Positions 54,014 through 64,000 of a stretch of 64,000 nt of DNA are shown here, piece after piece. The stretch spans positions 8,310,001 to 8,374,000 of the forward strand of contig NC_079889.1 in NCBI RefSeq assembly GCF_029227915.1, read 5' to 3'. This DNA comes from Hydractinia symbiolongicarpus. Lineage: Eukaryota; Cnidaria; Hydrozoa; Anthoathecata; Hydractiniidae. A program made the translations under genes and the position numbers. Within the stretch, counting starts at the first letter, position 1, and each line of letters starts with the position of its first letter. The notes below the pieces were generated by a model. It ran no database searches, was not told the DNA's origin, and saw only the letters and a list, made by a program, of their open reading frames with translations.

Positions 54014-55273
54014 ATGCATTCTGGTAGTTGTAGTCAACATAATAAACAATATGACTGTTTTTTTGAAAACTCATTTCATTCTCCTAATTTTGTATCACCA
54101 GTCGAGCCTCCTGTATGCAATGTATCGTGCACAACTTACAAAAATGGTTTACAAACACCAAAATCAAGTAAAGGAGGTGGCTTCACATGTTGTGTTCCCC
54201 TGTGCTACAACAACTCTAAAAGAAACCCTGAATTATCATTTTACGTAATTCCAAAGGATGAGAAACTGCGCCAAATATGGCTTGGAAAGATTAGCAGGAA
54301 AGATTTTAAACCTTCAGTGGCACACAGAGTATGTTCAGCACATTTTGTGGGAGGTAAAAAAACCTACATGAACAACATTCCTACTATAGTGCCAAAAACT
54401 ATCAAGCCATCTGTCACCATACCTAGAAAAACTCTTAATAGTAAAGGTCTAAAGAAAGAGTACATTCCTGTAGCTAAAAAAAGTAAACTTGAACAGAATG
54501 ACCCTCCTAATGCTGAGCAGGAGTTACAAAATGAAATAGACAGGTTAAAAAAAGAAATGGATAATTTAAAAGTACAAATGTCATCAAAAGAAAAAGAATA
54601 TGAACAAACAGTAAAACATTTACAATCAGAAATACAAGGTCATAAATTTACAATTGACCGGTTTAAACATAATGAAATGCACTTTAGGTTCTATACTGGA
54701 TTTGAATCTTACAAGTTATTCACAGTTCTACTCGATTATTTAAAACCTGGTGCTAATTCACTAATATATTGGGGGTCAAATACAAATATGGAAAAAATCA
54801 TATCACCAGATTGTATAAAAAAAGGGCGTCCAAGAACTTTATCTGTTGAAGAAGAATTTTTTTTAACATTATGCCGATTGCGATGTGGATTTCCTATCGA
54901 AGACATGAGTGTGCGATTTAACTTATCAACAAGTCACATCAGTCGTATATTAATAACATGGATAGACTTCCTCTACTCACAATAACGTATGCTGCCAATA
55001 TGGGCTACAAAAATTAAAGTTGTTGAAACAATGCCGAAGTGTTTCAAAGAACTCTACCCAAGCACTAGAATAATTTTAGACTGTACTGAAACATTTATCG
55101 AAATGCCAACTTCGTATAGAAGCCAATCTGCTACATTTTCAAACTACAAACACCACAATACAGCAAAAGGTTTAATTGGAATAGCACCAAATGGGGCTGT
55201 TACATTTGTTTCAGATTTATATGTTGGGCGCATTTCAGACAGAAAATATTTTATCTTTCAAAAACTCAAGTAA
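54014..55273 (+). pseudogene. THAP-domain transposase of the ISL2EU element, truncated
   Basis: A candidate start is the ATG at 54014, inside the terminal repeat. THAP zinc finger: CCVPLCYNNS..., W at IWLGKI, RVCSAHF, then VPTIVPKT (about residues 57-130 from that Met). A coiled coil (ELQNEIDRLKKEMDNLKVQM) follows, then an HTH (MSVRFNLSTSHISRIL). A TAA at 54983-54985 splits the frame. After it, IILDCTETF holds the first catalytic D and FVSDLYVGRISDRK the second. The frame ends at 55273, before the last acid. The joint with the - strand gene there marks a deletion. Confidence 0.85.
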
Positions 55274-56913
55274 AAATCTGTAAGCTCAGGCAACATTTTT
55301 GATTCCCACAAGGCTTTATCAAATGATATGGTTTCAATGTGCATGTCTTTCACAGTATAAACAATAAAGTCAATCTCTTGTAGCTCTGTAATGGCTAAAA
55401 CGCCTTGACACTGAAAGAAATGTACATGATTTTTCTTAAGCTTTGGCTGTCCATTGTCGAGTTGGAGAAAGAATTTTTTATCCCCACAAGCTTCAAGTAT
55501 TGACATGTTAATTTTTGAATAGGGACACTTAACCTCTATCGCCTTCACTGAATCGCCACTTTTAAAAATGCCATCAGGACTTGCACCCAGCCATGGCCAT
55601 TTCGGATTAACAAAAAAGCCACACTTTTCAACTTGAACTTTAAATTGTTTCTCATACAATAACAATACTTCGGATTCGTTGTTCTTGCCCCACTCACAAG
55701 CAGTTGACTTTATTTTACCTAAGTTTTCAGGAAAACATTTTTGTACTATTGATTTAGGGTATATGTTTTTACGTCTATTGATAACATAACCAAAATTTGA
55801 AGAAGTTAATCTCTTTTTTCTTTCGTCATACCAGGTATCTGATAATTACTGTTGTAACGTGGTAGACTCAATTTGAGCAACATCTGCATGTGACATCTGA
55901 AGTTTGCGTGTAACAAAATCTTGATCATCAGACTTAAGCAAATTAAGTTCTAAAGAACCATTTAATGACTCTACCACTCCACTGACAACTTGTCTGATTT
56001 CTATTTGGTCTACTTCCAAATTATTATATGTTGTAATTGACGTTTCATAGAAGGAAGATCGAACATAATTATTACTTTCCAATAAATTGGCAAAAACAAC
56101 ACCTTGACCCAAAGCAAATAAATCATCGCTTAGTTTTTTAATTTTTTCTTGTGAAGGCTCATGTGTAAAAATTGGGGATGCACAATAATCTCTTTTACCA
56201 CACACAATAGGTCTTTTTCGTGTCGACAACAGATCTTTCGTTATGTTAGCTTTTTCGAATTTCAGTTCTGAAAATTTTATTGCCTCGTTTCTGCCCTCAC
56301 CAGGAACATGCCATTGCTGCAATTTATCAGTACAAGTTTTATCATCTGGAATGATATTTAAATTTAACTGTTTAAATTCCACAAGTTGGTAGAGTAGTGC
56401 TGCAACATGTTTGCAGCATCCGCTTGCACCAGCTTTGCAATTACATTTGGCATACAGAATGTCTCCAGATGCTTGACACAAATGTACGTAAACAGTGTAT
56501 CTATCTTTCCTCATTGAAGCAACCACAAAACTTTTCACAATGAAGGATAATTTCTCAGCCTTTATGTTTGGCTTTACCCTAACTTTCTTGACATAACCAT
56601 CTTTAAATAGTTGATAGCCAGCAATTTTATGTTTTATAGCTCCTCTCTCCTTATTGTCAAAGCTTTCTCCTAAAACCATATAGCCATGTATTTTTTCGTG
56701 ACTTAAAGGTGGGAGAAGCTCCAAACTTTGTGATCAATCTTTAATCTCTCCTTGCACCTTTTCTTCGATATCACAGGAGGAATATTCCTCGTTAGTAATC
56801 TCTCTAAATACTGGTCTTGTACCCGTGCAAGAGTTTTTAGAAAAACTAGGGTCCAAGGTTGTTGTTGATAAAATATTTGAGGATGTATCTTCAGGCTGTA
56901 ATAATTTGTCCAT
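55258..56913 (-). pseudogene. SWIM zinc finger + YqaJ exonuclease protein of the ISL2EU element
   Basis: One - strand frame from MDKLLQPED (56911-56913) to 55258, interrupted by two in-frame stops (about 56732 and at 55846-55848). SWIM finger CNCKAGASGCCKHVAAL near 56400-56450. YqaJ-type nuclease in the last part: GFFVNPKWPWLGASPDGIF (D in SPDG), AIEVKCPYSK (E-x-K), with ACEWGKNNE upstream. The overlap of its 3' end with the transposase end (55258-55273) is consistent with a deletion. ISL2EU elements commonly pair a THAP transposase with such a protein; the nuclease may process transposon ends. Confidence 0.8.
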
Positions 56914-57150
56914 GGTGCTACTGCTTATTTAAAAATAGAATCACAGTACAATGGCGTTAAATCTTTTTTCCGTTATTTCCATAGCAAAATTATATTTTTA
57001 AATGTTGGAGATAATATTATCCCCATAGTAGTTTGCGTATTTAACAGATGTAAACAAACTACGCTACTGCGAGCAAACTTTTGCTAATTTGCTGTTGACT
57101 ACAACTACCAGAATGCATTGCGCATTTATCGTATAGAGGGAACGGGGAAT

Positions 57151-57540
57151 TGGAGATTATTGTCAGACTTAGATTTAACCTTTATAGTACCACCTTATCT
57201 TGCTGTAACGCAACTTCGTCCGGACATACTTTTAACTTCTGCCATGACCAAAACTGTAATTATCCCTGAATTAACTTGCCCATGCGAAGAGAACATGGAG
57301 ACTTGGCATGCAGTTAAGGTTGATAAATACTCGTCACTTTTTTCCGTCATGAGATTAAACAATTGGTCTGTGCATTTCTTTGCCGTTGAAGTAGGAGCTA
57401 GAGGACTTTGTTCCGAAACAGTTAGAATCTGCCTCCGTCGCCTCGGCTTTTCTAACATGTCTGTGCGTTCCACTCTGAAATCTCTTACTGAGTCATCTAT
57501 GCGATCGTCGTTTTACATCTGGCTATCTCGAGATTCTTAG
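57151..57540 (+). pseudogene. LINE restriction-like endonuclease core
   Basis: Continues the frame left at 53983. LRPDILL and PELTCPCEENME give PD-X14-E, followed by a K (HAVKVDKYSSL), the PD-(D/E)XK core of RLE-type LINEs. VHFFAVEVGARGLCSETV is the next block of this family. The frame ends at a TAG at 57538-57540 (WLSRDS). The same frame continues into the USP part. Confidence 0.8.
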
Positions 57541-58513
57541 ATTGTTTCAAAGAAATCATCCAAGTCACACGCAACTTCGACCACTAGCTTTAAGGACACG
57601 AATCCCTAGGGAGTAACAAAGAGCTCCACTACCTTGCCTGCACAAGAATCACTTGGCAGCAACAGCGGCTTGCTAAATTTGGGCAACACATGTTACATCA
57701 ATTCCATCTTGCAATGTTTTTATGTGTTACCCGCAGTCACCACAGCTATCTCTGCAAATGATTCCAATATGTTTTGTAAGTATTCTACGCAAAATATCCT
57801 CCTCCAAGGTTCCAGTGAACACTTCTTCATTTCTAAATGCATTAAAAGGCCATGTTTCTAATGCAAGGGGTGCTGCTTTTAATCCGTTCTCTCAGCAAGA
57901 TGCCCTAGAGATTCTTGAGTATCTCATACCAGAGTTGTCCTTAGCCTTTCCTTTCTTTGGTAGATTATTCAACACTCGTGTGAAAATCTGCACTACTTGC
58001 AGCGCTTGCAATAATATTAGCACCTCTGAGCAAGTAAGTCCATTTCTTCAACTGCCCTTGACATCGACTGTACAATCTTCAATAAATAACTTTTTGGAGA
58101 GCGAAGGATTGTCAGGTGTCAACTCGTACTTCTGTCACTACTGCAATAGTTACCAAACTGCAACAGTTGAAAAAGAGGTCGCAGAGTGCAGTTCAATTTT
58201 ATTTCTGCAATTAAAGTGCTTTGCCTATAACAAAGGTCTTGCGTCTAAGGTTTGTTCATCTGTCACATCTTACCCGGGCACCGTTTCTATACCTATCACT
58301 GTAGACAGTGAAGTCTCTTGTCGCAAGCACTACAACTTAAGGGCTGTAATTAACCACTCTGGAAATTTGAACAATGGCCATTACACTACTGTTGCTTATA
58401 ACCAAGTGCATGGTAAGTGGTTTCATTGCAACGACAGAGCAGTGGTCCCTTGCAAACAAAGCTTGCTTAATGGTGTACAACCTTACATCCTTTTCCTTGA
58501 GGAGGTTAGGTAA
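57541..58513 (+). pseudogene. LINE-encoded USP domain, frameshifted
   Basis: The linker 57541-57640 (KKSSKSH...) continues the endonuclease frame, with one more TAG at about 57607. NLGNTCYINSILQCFY (Cys box) is in that frame. A +1 change near 57780 moves the rest to the frame ending at 58513: CTTCSACN and FCHYCNSY zinc ligands, NHSGNLNNGHYTTVAYNQ (His box), HCNDRAV. The linker resembles that of copy A (KSSSNHTK...), so the endonuclease-USP order is ancestral and not a chance neighbour. Confidence 0.85.
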
Positions 58514-58866
58514 ATTGCAGTCAGCACCATAACTTCCGGCTTATGTTAGCAAGGGGGTTTGACTATTCTTATTTTTTTTATGTTTTTTATTATTATTATT
58601 TTTTTTTGTAGTCTTGTCTTTGGAGAGTGACGACTCCACTTATTACCCCAGTCAAAATAAAAGCGAAAAACATAAAAATTACGCCAGCAAAGGGGTTTGA
58701 CTGTACCAGGTCCTATCTTTGGAGAGTGACGACTCCACTTCTTACCCCAGTCACACAAGATTGTACAGAGTAGGTCAGATGAAAAGTTATGGATGAAAGA
58801 AATGTCTAGTTCCTGCTGAAGACTGTTCGCAGACCTCTTTTGAGCTGACTCAGCTAGACATTTTGG

Positions 58867-58943
58867 GTAAAGGGTACAAGGGTTTCGACTCATATTCGTG
58901 AACCAAGTTCACGAATATGAGTCGAAACCCTTGTACCCTTTAC
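58867..58943. repeat. Perfect 36-bp hairpin in the LINE 3' UTR
   Basis: Arms 58867-58902 and 58908-58943 are exact reverse complements, with a 5-nt loop (CCAAG). Copies A and B have only one arm-like block (TTTCGACCCATATTTCTG near 17069). A fold-back duplication during reverse transcription or a cloning/assembly artefact could produce this. Confidence 0.85.
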
Positions 58944-59169
58944 AGAAGTCCTGTCCTACTATCTCTCTGTCTTTTTGTTTGTTTAATTTTTGTGCCAATT
59001 ACCTCCTTGGAAAAAGGAAGAATTGTGTTCCTTTATATGAGCATATTCTTTAGAGGAGCAAAACCTCTAGAATTTAAATTTTAAGACTTAACTGGTCGAG
59101 TTTATCATTGTGCGTGCACTTTGTAATTTTTATTCTTCTAGCGCAATTAACCAGCCCCATTGTAGTTTT

Positions 59170-60826
59170 AATAAAAACTGTTTAAAAATATAATTAAGAC
59201 ATAAGTTCTTCTGCTTTTTAAATGTTTTCATTTCGTCTCTGTGTAAAACTAAATATATCATTTTCTGTGGTTGTACTGAAAGGGTTGTATTGTGGTGGGT
59301 GGTCCTTTCAGATCCATCTACGCAGACACCATGCTGGTCGAATTGTTTGACCTCGATCACTACAGTTTTGTCCCAATTTCGTGGGGTGCAGTCCAACTTG
59401 GTTCTGGTTTCGCACATATTCTCCAACAGCTAGTGTTCAAACAATTCGGTTTTTGTACGAGATGACACCATTTAATGTCCAAAGGTGTTCACGATGTGGG
59501 AAGTATTCATGCAGTGTTGAGGGCATGTCTGTCTTCGTGTAAGGTGTGCATGATTCAATGATATGTTGTAAACTCAACATGATAGCATCACTGTTTGTTT
59601 CCTCAAAGCAGAAATGGTTGCGAATGGCAGCTCCTTGTAAGGTAGTGATACTGGAACTGTGTTGGCAGTAGGGAGATGGTTGGATATTTTTACTGCGGCA
59701 ACGTCGTCTGCAAGATAGATTCCTTCTCCGAACTGGTTCCACAGATGGTTGGCGAGATATTGCATCAGCTGCCCTATTCTGTTCTCCAGGAAGATGAATC
59801 ATCTTAAATTGGAACTAAAGGGTTTTCAATTAAAGTTTTGAAGCCTTAAGTTGTCGATGTCATTCGGAGATCTGTCTCTAAATATCCTCAGCAATAACTG
59901 ATTTTTGGAAGAGATTCTCAAGCTCATTATTCCAGTACAAGCGTGTATCTTCTTTGAGAAGCTTGCGGAAGGTCATCATTTGGTGAGTAGTAGCAAAGGC
60001 ATACGACACCGGGTTGACCAAGACTAAACCAAGAGCGAAAATCTGTGATAGATAGAATCCAGATATCTCTTTGCTGGGCGGACGGTGTCAGCTCCAAAGA
60101 TGAAATTTTTTTAGGTTAAGTGTGATGCCATGACGTTTACAGAGGTTAAGCCGCTCTATTGTGTGCCAAAAGCTGTTTTCTGAGCTCAACAAGCATAGGA
60201 GTTTGTCTTCTATACACTTGATCTTGTCAGTGACGTGACAGACAATCTCATCAAATCTCCTGGTGTAGCCATCCCCAGAGACTTTGCAACCTTGCGGGGC
60301 AACTTTGTAGCTATACCTTCCCCATGTTGTGATGAAGGCTGTGTAGTGCCGATCGTCCTAGTGGAGGGGATGCTGTGGTATTCATTTCAGCAGTCGAAGA
60401 CAGATTTCTTTGTGCCTTTGGGTACTCGGCGAGCTTAATGAAATCGAGACTGGGTGTAATAAGTCGCCCTTTTAGCGAGGCATTGAGTGCCTGAAAGTCA
60501 ACTGCTCATCGAGGCTTACCACTCCTTTTTGCACATATGACCATTTGGTGACACCAGGTCACGGATGTCCCAATCTTGACAGGTTCGATGGCGCCGAGGC
60601 GTGCATCTTCATCTAGTTCAGGTTTGATCTCATCTTGCCAGAGTAGAGGAACTGGGATGGCTGTGTGATCCGCCACAGGTACCGCTTCTGGTTTTATTAT
60701 AAACCGTAAAGGGGATCCCTTCATATGTGAAACGCTACCTGACTGTTTAAATTGTTTTAAAACCGGAAATTCACCGTTATTAGAAGCTGACTTGAAAAAA
60801 TTATATATGTTCGTTTGAGAAATCAA
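59170..60826 (-). pseudogene. Ty3/gypsy pol remnant on the - strand
   Basis: Read from 60826 down: RT N-terminus (SVTWCHQMVICAKRSGKPR, 60506-60826), a frame-broken RT middle (60505-59810), the RNase H/integrase junction (MIHLPGEQNRAADAISRQP, 59437-59802), and a C-terminal RNWDKTVVIEVKQFDQHGV..VDGS module (59300-59426). Many stops. A family close to, but not identical with, the gypsy copy at 26143-29530. Confidence 0.75.
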
Positions 60827-62379
60827 TTATATTTTGGTTCTGTATTCAATAAAACGTCGTCAACATGACACAGATAATCCGAAAAGTTTGCAGAATCCAT
60901 CATTAAAACTGTTCTCTACGAAAAGTGAGAATCTAGTTTGATCTTTGCTAGTTGTCTGCTACGCTGCACAAGGAACCGATTCTTGCATAACCATCTTGCA
61001 TTCAGGATTTTCTGCTTTCTCAATCTTTTTCTTTCTAAAATCAGCTGTTCCTTTAGATCCTTGTCACGCCTCGATTCAACAACACTTTCCTAAAAATACA
61101 ATGAGTATTGTCATACTTATAACAGTGCAATTATCTATTTCTGTATTTATATAGAGTTTTTCTCACCTTGGAGGTTGATGTACGTTATTTTTCAGTTATT
61201 TGAGCAGTTAACATTTTCACGAATTCTTTCGTGTGTTTCATTAAATTAGCGACTTGCTTCTAAATAGTTGATTGCATTTTTAAGGAACTGCTCATCTATT
61301 AAATTTCATGTACGGATTTTTTTTTACTGTTTAATGTCATCGACCCATAAATTATAAAAAAAATACATCTAAACTTTTTCTCAAACGAGATTTTACACGA
61401 AAAAGGTACTTTTTACGACCAAAAGATCAATCTTCATCACTGTTCATTGAGCCATAAATTATCTTATTAACTATACTAAATGCTTTCATGCTGAAGTAAA
61501 CAGAAATATTTCCAAATGATGTACACGAAACCTGAAGCTCAAAATGCCAAAGACATAGAAACATTTAAGATTAAAAATTTGTAAGTCTGTAAAATATAAA
61601 GCATCGATGCCATGTAAATAGGACTAAATCACAATGTAGACCTTTTTGAAAAATTTATGAAACCTAATCCCTATTTTTCACGTTAAAATCATAAAATATT
61701 AATTAAATATTTCATTAATTATAAGCAAAAACAACAGCTTTGGCTTCATATTTCTTTCTAAAGTCATGAAATGCAGGAAAAAAATGACGCATTTCAGTAG
61801 CACTAAAAATACTATATTAATATAACGTGTAGTTAAAAGGACAATAATAGAATAGGCTTCCTTTCTTTTGTATTCTTTACATACGAACGCATATAAATTA
61901 TATATATTGACAGTTTTAAGCTTGAAAACGGCTGGTGCTACTCATTTCTGTTAAAAAAAAAAAAATGATTTGGGTAAAAACAATAGTTTGGCAATAATAG
62001 TTACTCAATACACTCATTGTCGATTTACACAGTCATTGACATATCTCAATGTTTTAGCATATAAATCAATGCCGTGGCTCTCTGACTCTCCCATAACATC
62101 AACATCGCGTGATAGCAACTCCTGCTCAGCACCAGTCAAAGGTAACGGATACCGAGTTAAGAGTACGAAATGTTAAAAGGTTCCACCAGCTGTGTTTATC
62201 GGTGCAAAAAATGCGAATTAGCTCAGCATCTGTTTATTTCTATAGGCCCTGAATTTAACAATTGGTTGGGCTTGGAGAATCTATCAAATGAGTAATTCTA
62301 TTTTGGTACTGTTAAGGTTTTCTAGTGAAATAACTGTAAAATAATAATAAACTTTAAAAAAAATAATTAAACTGTAAAG
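60827..62379. other. Unassigned DNA with an exon-like segment
   Basis: On -, 61092 to about 60926 follows a TTTTTAG acceptor and encodes a basic helical stretch (SRRDKDLKEQLILERKRLRK) ending in a stop, possibly a last exon. 61160-62379 is AT-rich with nothing I can name. Confidence 0.35.
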
Positions 62380-63340
62380 CTAAATCATAGAAAAAAACCA
62401 CTTAATCTGGTTTCCTAAAGCAAGTTCCATTGCAAAGCTTTCATAATATGAAAAAAGTCTTGATAAATGCAATATCGAGGTGCATGGGTGTGCAGTAGGA
62501 ACCATTTTATGCAAACTTTCTTATCCATTAAAATCCACATACCACATACATTGTATTGTACACCGCCTCAAAACCAGTCACAAACTTCAAGAAATGACTG
62601 GCTTTAGTGGAATTGCATGTGTGAAAAATCAAACACAGTTTTTTTCTGTAATTTTAAATCGTCGTCATCACTATGTCGTGGTGACAACTTAGATTGAATA
62701 GCTGCACCAGATGACTTTAATTTCTCACGGTACTGCAACACGAGGTCTTTAGATGAATTTTTGGAAGTCTTTCACTTCTCCCTTTCACCTAAAGTCGTCT
62801 TTTGCAAAGTATAGTACGGCTTTTTAACCATCATAAACTTAGAAATATTTTGATACAATCATCAATTGCACTGGAGGATGGTAAATATGTGCTTTCGTAA
62901 ATCTAAAGTAGTCTAACCAGAGACACCTTGAATAAGTTTTCATAACAACAACTCATTCTCTTTGCCTTTAAAATAAGCTGTTTGTTTGTTTGTTTGTTTG
63001 TTTCACCTATAACAGACAAGAATGATGTTGCCATAGATTCAGATGACTGTTCTTTGCCAGACAAGATAAGGAATAACTGACTATTGCTAATCATCAATAG
63101 CAAGTATCCTGTCAACAAAAAGCCATGCACAAGAATCATGCTAACTGCCTTTAGCTGAGCATCTGTTTCCACAGGTTCGGGTTCGGGTTAAACAGTAAAA
63201 TACTTTTGATTTTCTTCTTTTAAGTATTTTTCTGAAAATTTTATCCAAAATGAGGAATAAAATTCTTCAGTCAAGCCATCAATGTCATGACTTTCTTCAT
63301 TCAAAAATTTTATGAAAACTTTACAGTCTAAAATAGAAGT
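62380..63340 (-). pseudogene. HECT-type ubiquitin ligase domain, decayed
   Basis: Read from 63340: LTEEFYSSFWIKFSEKYL, then after a stop AVSMILVHGFLLTGYLL and SNSQLFLILSGK, which resemble the N-lobe of the G2E3-like HECT proteins seen in many invertebrate genomes. Further on are LKFVTGFEAV (about 62590) and PTAHPCTSILHLSRLFSYYE, the HECT C-lobe with the catalytic cysteine codon at 62482-62484, ending SMI and TAG. Stops and frame changes between blocks mean introns or decay. HECT ligases transfer ubiquitin from their cysteine to substrates. Host pseudogene or element cargo cannot be decided. Confidence 0.5.
62975..63003. repeat. GTTT tetranucleotide microsatellite
   Basis: About seven GTTT units, within the HECT-like segment. 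Confidence 0.8.
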
Positions 63341-64000
63341 ATATTGGTATTGCTTAAATGCATCTGCAACAAGGTTATACCTCTCTGTTAAGAGCTATTG
63401 TTCTGAATCCAGAGAGAGTAGAAGAGTTTTTTGGTCAATCTCAAATAGGTTTAAGTTATTTCTTCGAAAACGTTATAAAGGTTGAGACAAACCTTGGTGC
63501 ATTAACTGTTTCAAGTTATTCCGAAGTCCTTAAATTAATTTGACTTGTAAGCATTAGGCTGGTTGCATTAATTAGTACTAACAGTTGACCTTGAAACATT
63601 AGTAGTTAAAGCTGATGTTGAAGACTGAATTGCACGATGAGTCAAAACAGATGGTAAAGGTTAAAGTTCATAATAAGGAGACGGTGCAATGATATTAAAC
63701 CTTCTATAAGATTCCTGCAGTATACGAGTTTTAATAGTACTGACTCCATGTTCTGGAAACTTATTAGCATTGGCTAAAATATGTATTTTATGGTTTTGTA
63801 ACAGCTCGTATAACACTTCATCGAATTGTTCTTCATTTATTTGAATACTAATTGACATCTTTTTTTATTATTCTTTTAACAATGTCATAACATGGTCTGG
63901 AAAATCATATAACAATGATTAGACAAAAAATATTAAAATAAAAAATACCATACCCACTGTCAAAATGTGTTTTTACTACATTGCTGTTTCCTTTAGCATA
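63341..64000. other. Right edge: short - strand frame, otherwise unassigned
   Basis: A 65-codon frame on - (63661-63858, MSISIQINEEQFDEVLYELL) lies upstream of the HECT-like segment and could be an exon of the same locus. I do not recognise it. No other feature. Confidence 0.3.

Larger units (their letters stand above)
53984..57148. mobile_element. ISL2EU-type DNA transposon, AT target duplication
   Basis: Terminal inverted repeats of about 55 bp start TCCCCGTTCCCTCTATGCGA and include GCAATGCATTCTGGTAGTTG, with few mismatches between ends. AT at 53982-53983 and 57149-57150 is the duplicated target. A THAP-DDE transposase on + and a SWIM-YqaJ protein on - converge, the gene pair known for ISL2EU. 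Both genes are damaged. Confidence 0.9.
53165..59125 (+). mobile_element. RLE-class LINE with C-terminal USP (copy D), split by an ISL2EU element
   Basis: 5'-truncated. Parts in order: the region after the RT (53165-53983), ISL2EU insertion, endonuclease end (57151-57540), USP (57541-58513), 3' UTR with two GACGACTCCACTT units and a perfect hairpin, and the terminus at about 59125. Removing the insertion and one AT restores the reading frame at the target. This copy shows the domain order of the family that copies A and B have lost by deletion. Confidence 0.85.

Noticed and set aside
54983-54985. Stop-codon recoding in the THAP transposase
   Set aside because: The element has other damage (lost last catalytic region, stops in the partner gene), so a plain nonsense mutation is sufficient.

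Overview
This is a stretch of animal nuclear DNA made almost entirely of transposable elements. I see LTR and non-LTR retrotransposons, PIF/Harbinger, ISL2EU, pogo, hAT and Tc1 DNA transposons, a Helitron, tRNA-derived SINEs, MITEs and one spliced gene fragment with GT..AG borders. AT-rich intergenic DNA and the style of several families (RLE-type LINE with a fused protease, THAP/ISL2EU, Harbinger with a Myb-like partner) suggest a cnidarian, probably a hydrozoan. That assignment comes from memory of protein families and is not proven here. No complete ordinary host gene is visible.

Layout. 1-10157 is a head-to-tail array of a 3,964/3,967-bp unit, two and a half copies and open at the left edge. 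Each unit carries a Tc1/IS630-type DD34E transposase on + and, on -, a Rep-like protein with an HUH nuclease and superfamily 3 helicase. The two genes diverge from a 1.1-kb central spacer, and their 3' ends face inverted arrays of GGTGAC iterons at the unit junctions. The array stops in mid-unit against a hAT-like fragment (10158-11039). 12500-14131 holds gypsy remnants. 14135-16850 is a PIF/Harbinger element with a 3-bp target duplication. 16854-21816 holds - strand copies of an RLE-class LINE whose polyprotein ends in a ubiquitin-specific protease (USP). 21817-24959 is a SINE split by a pogo-type transposon (TA duplication) that carries a HIRAN-domain gene. 24962-29653 contains gypsy copies, one broken by a 582-bp MITE and one with most of its RT and RNase H deleted. 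30044-33990 is a decayed CR1/L2-like LINE. 34538-37045 holds SINEs and nested MITEs.

37538-44073 is a Helitron with an N-terminal 2A motif, an OTU domain, a Rep domain with Y-x3-Y and a Pif1 helicase, broken by one frame change and one stop. 44074-46850 is two interleaved minisatellite families. 47628-48059 is a spliced gene fragment. 53165-59125 is a + strand copy of the RLE-USP LINE, split by an ISL2EU element (53984-57148) that encodes a THAP transposase and a SWIM-YqaJ protein. 59170-60826 is a decayed gypsy pol on -. 62380-63340 is a decayed HECT-type ubiquitin-ligase domain on -.

The strongest candidates for something undescribed are the Rep + Tc1 tandem unit, the RLE-LINE with a C-terminal USP, and the pogo-HIRAN element. 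Ubiquitin-linked domains recur (USP three times, OTU, HECT). Several nested insertions can be dated relative to each other because an uninterrupted copy of the target lies in the same window.
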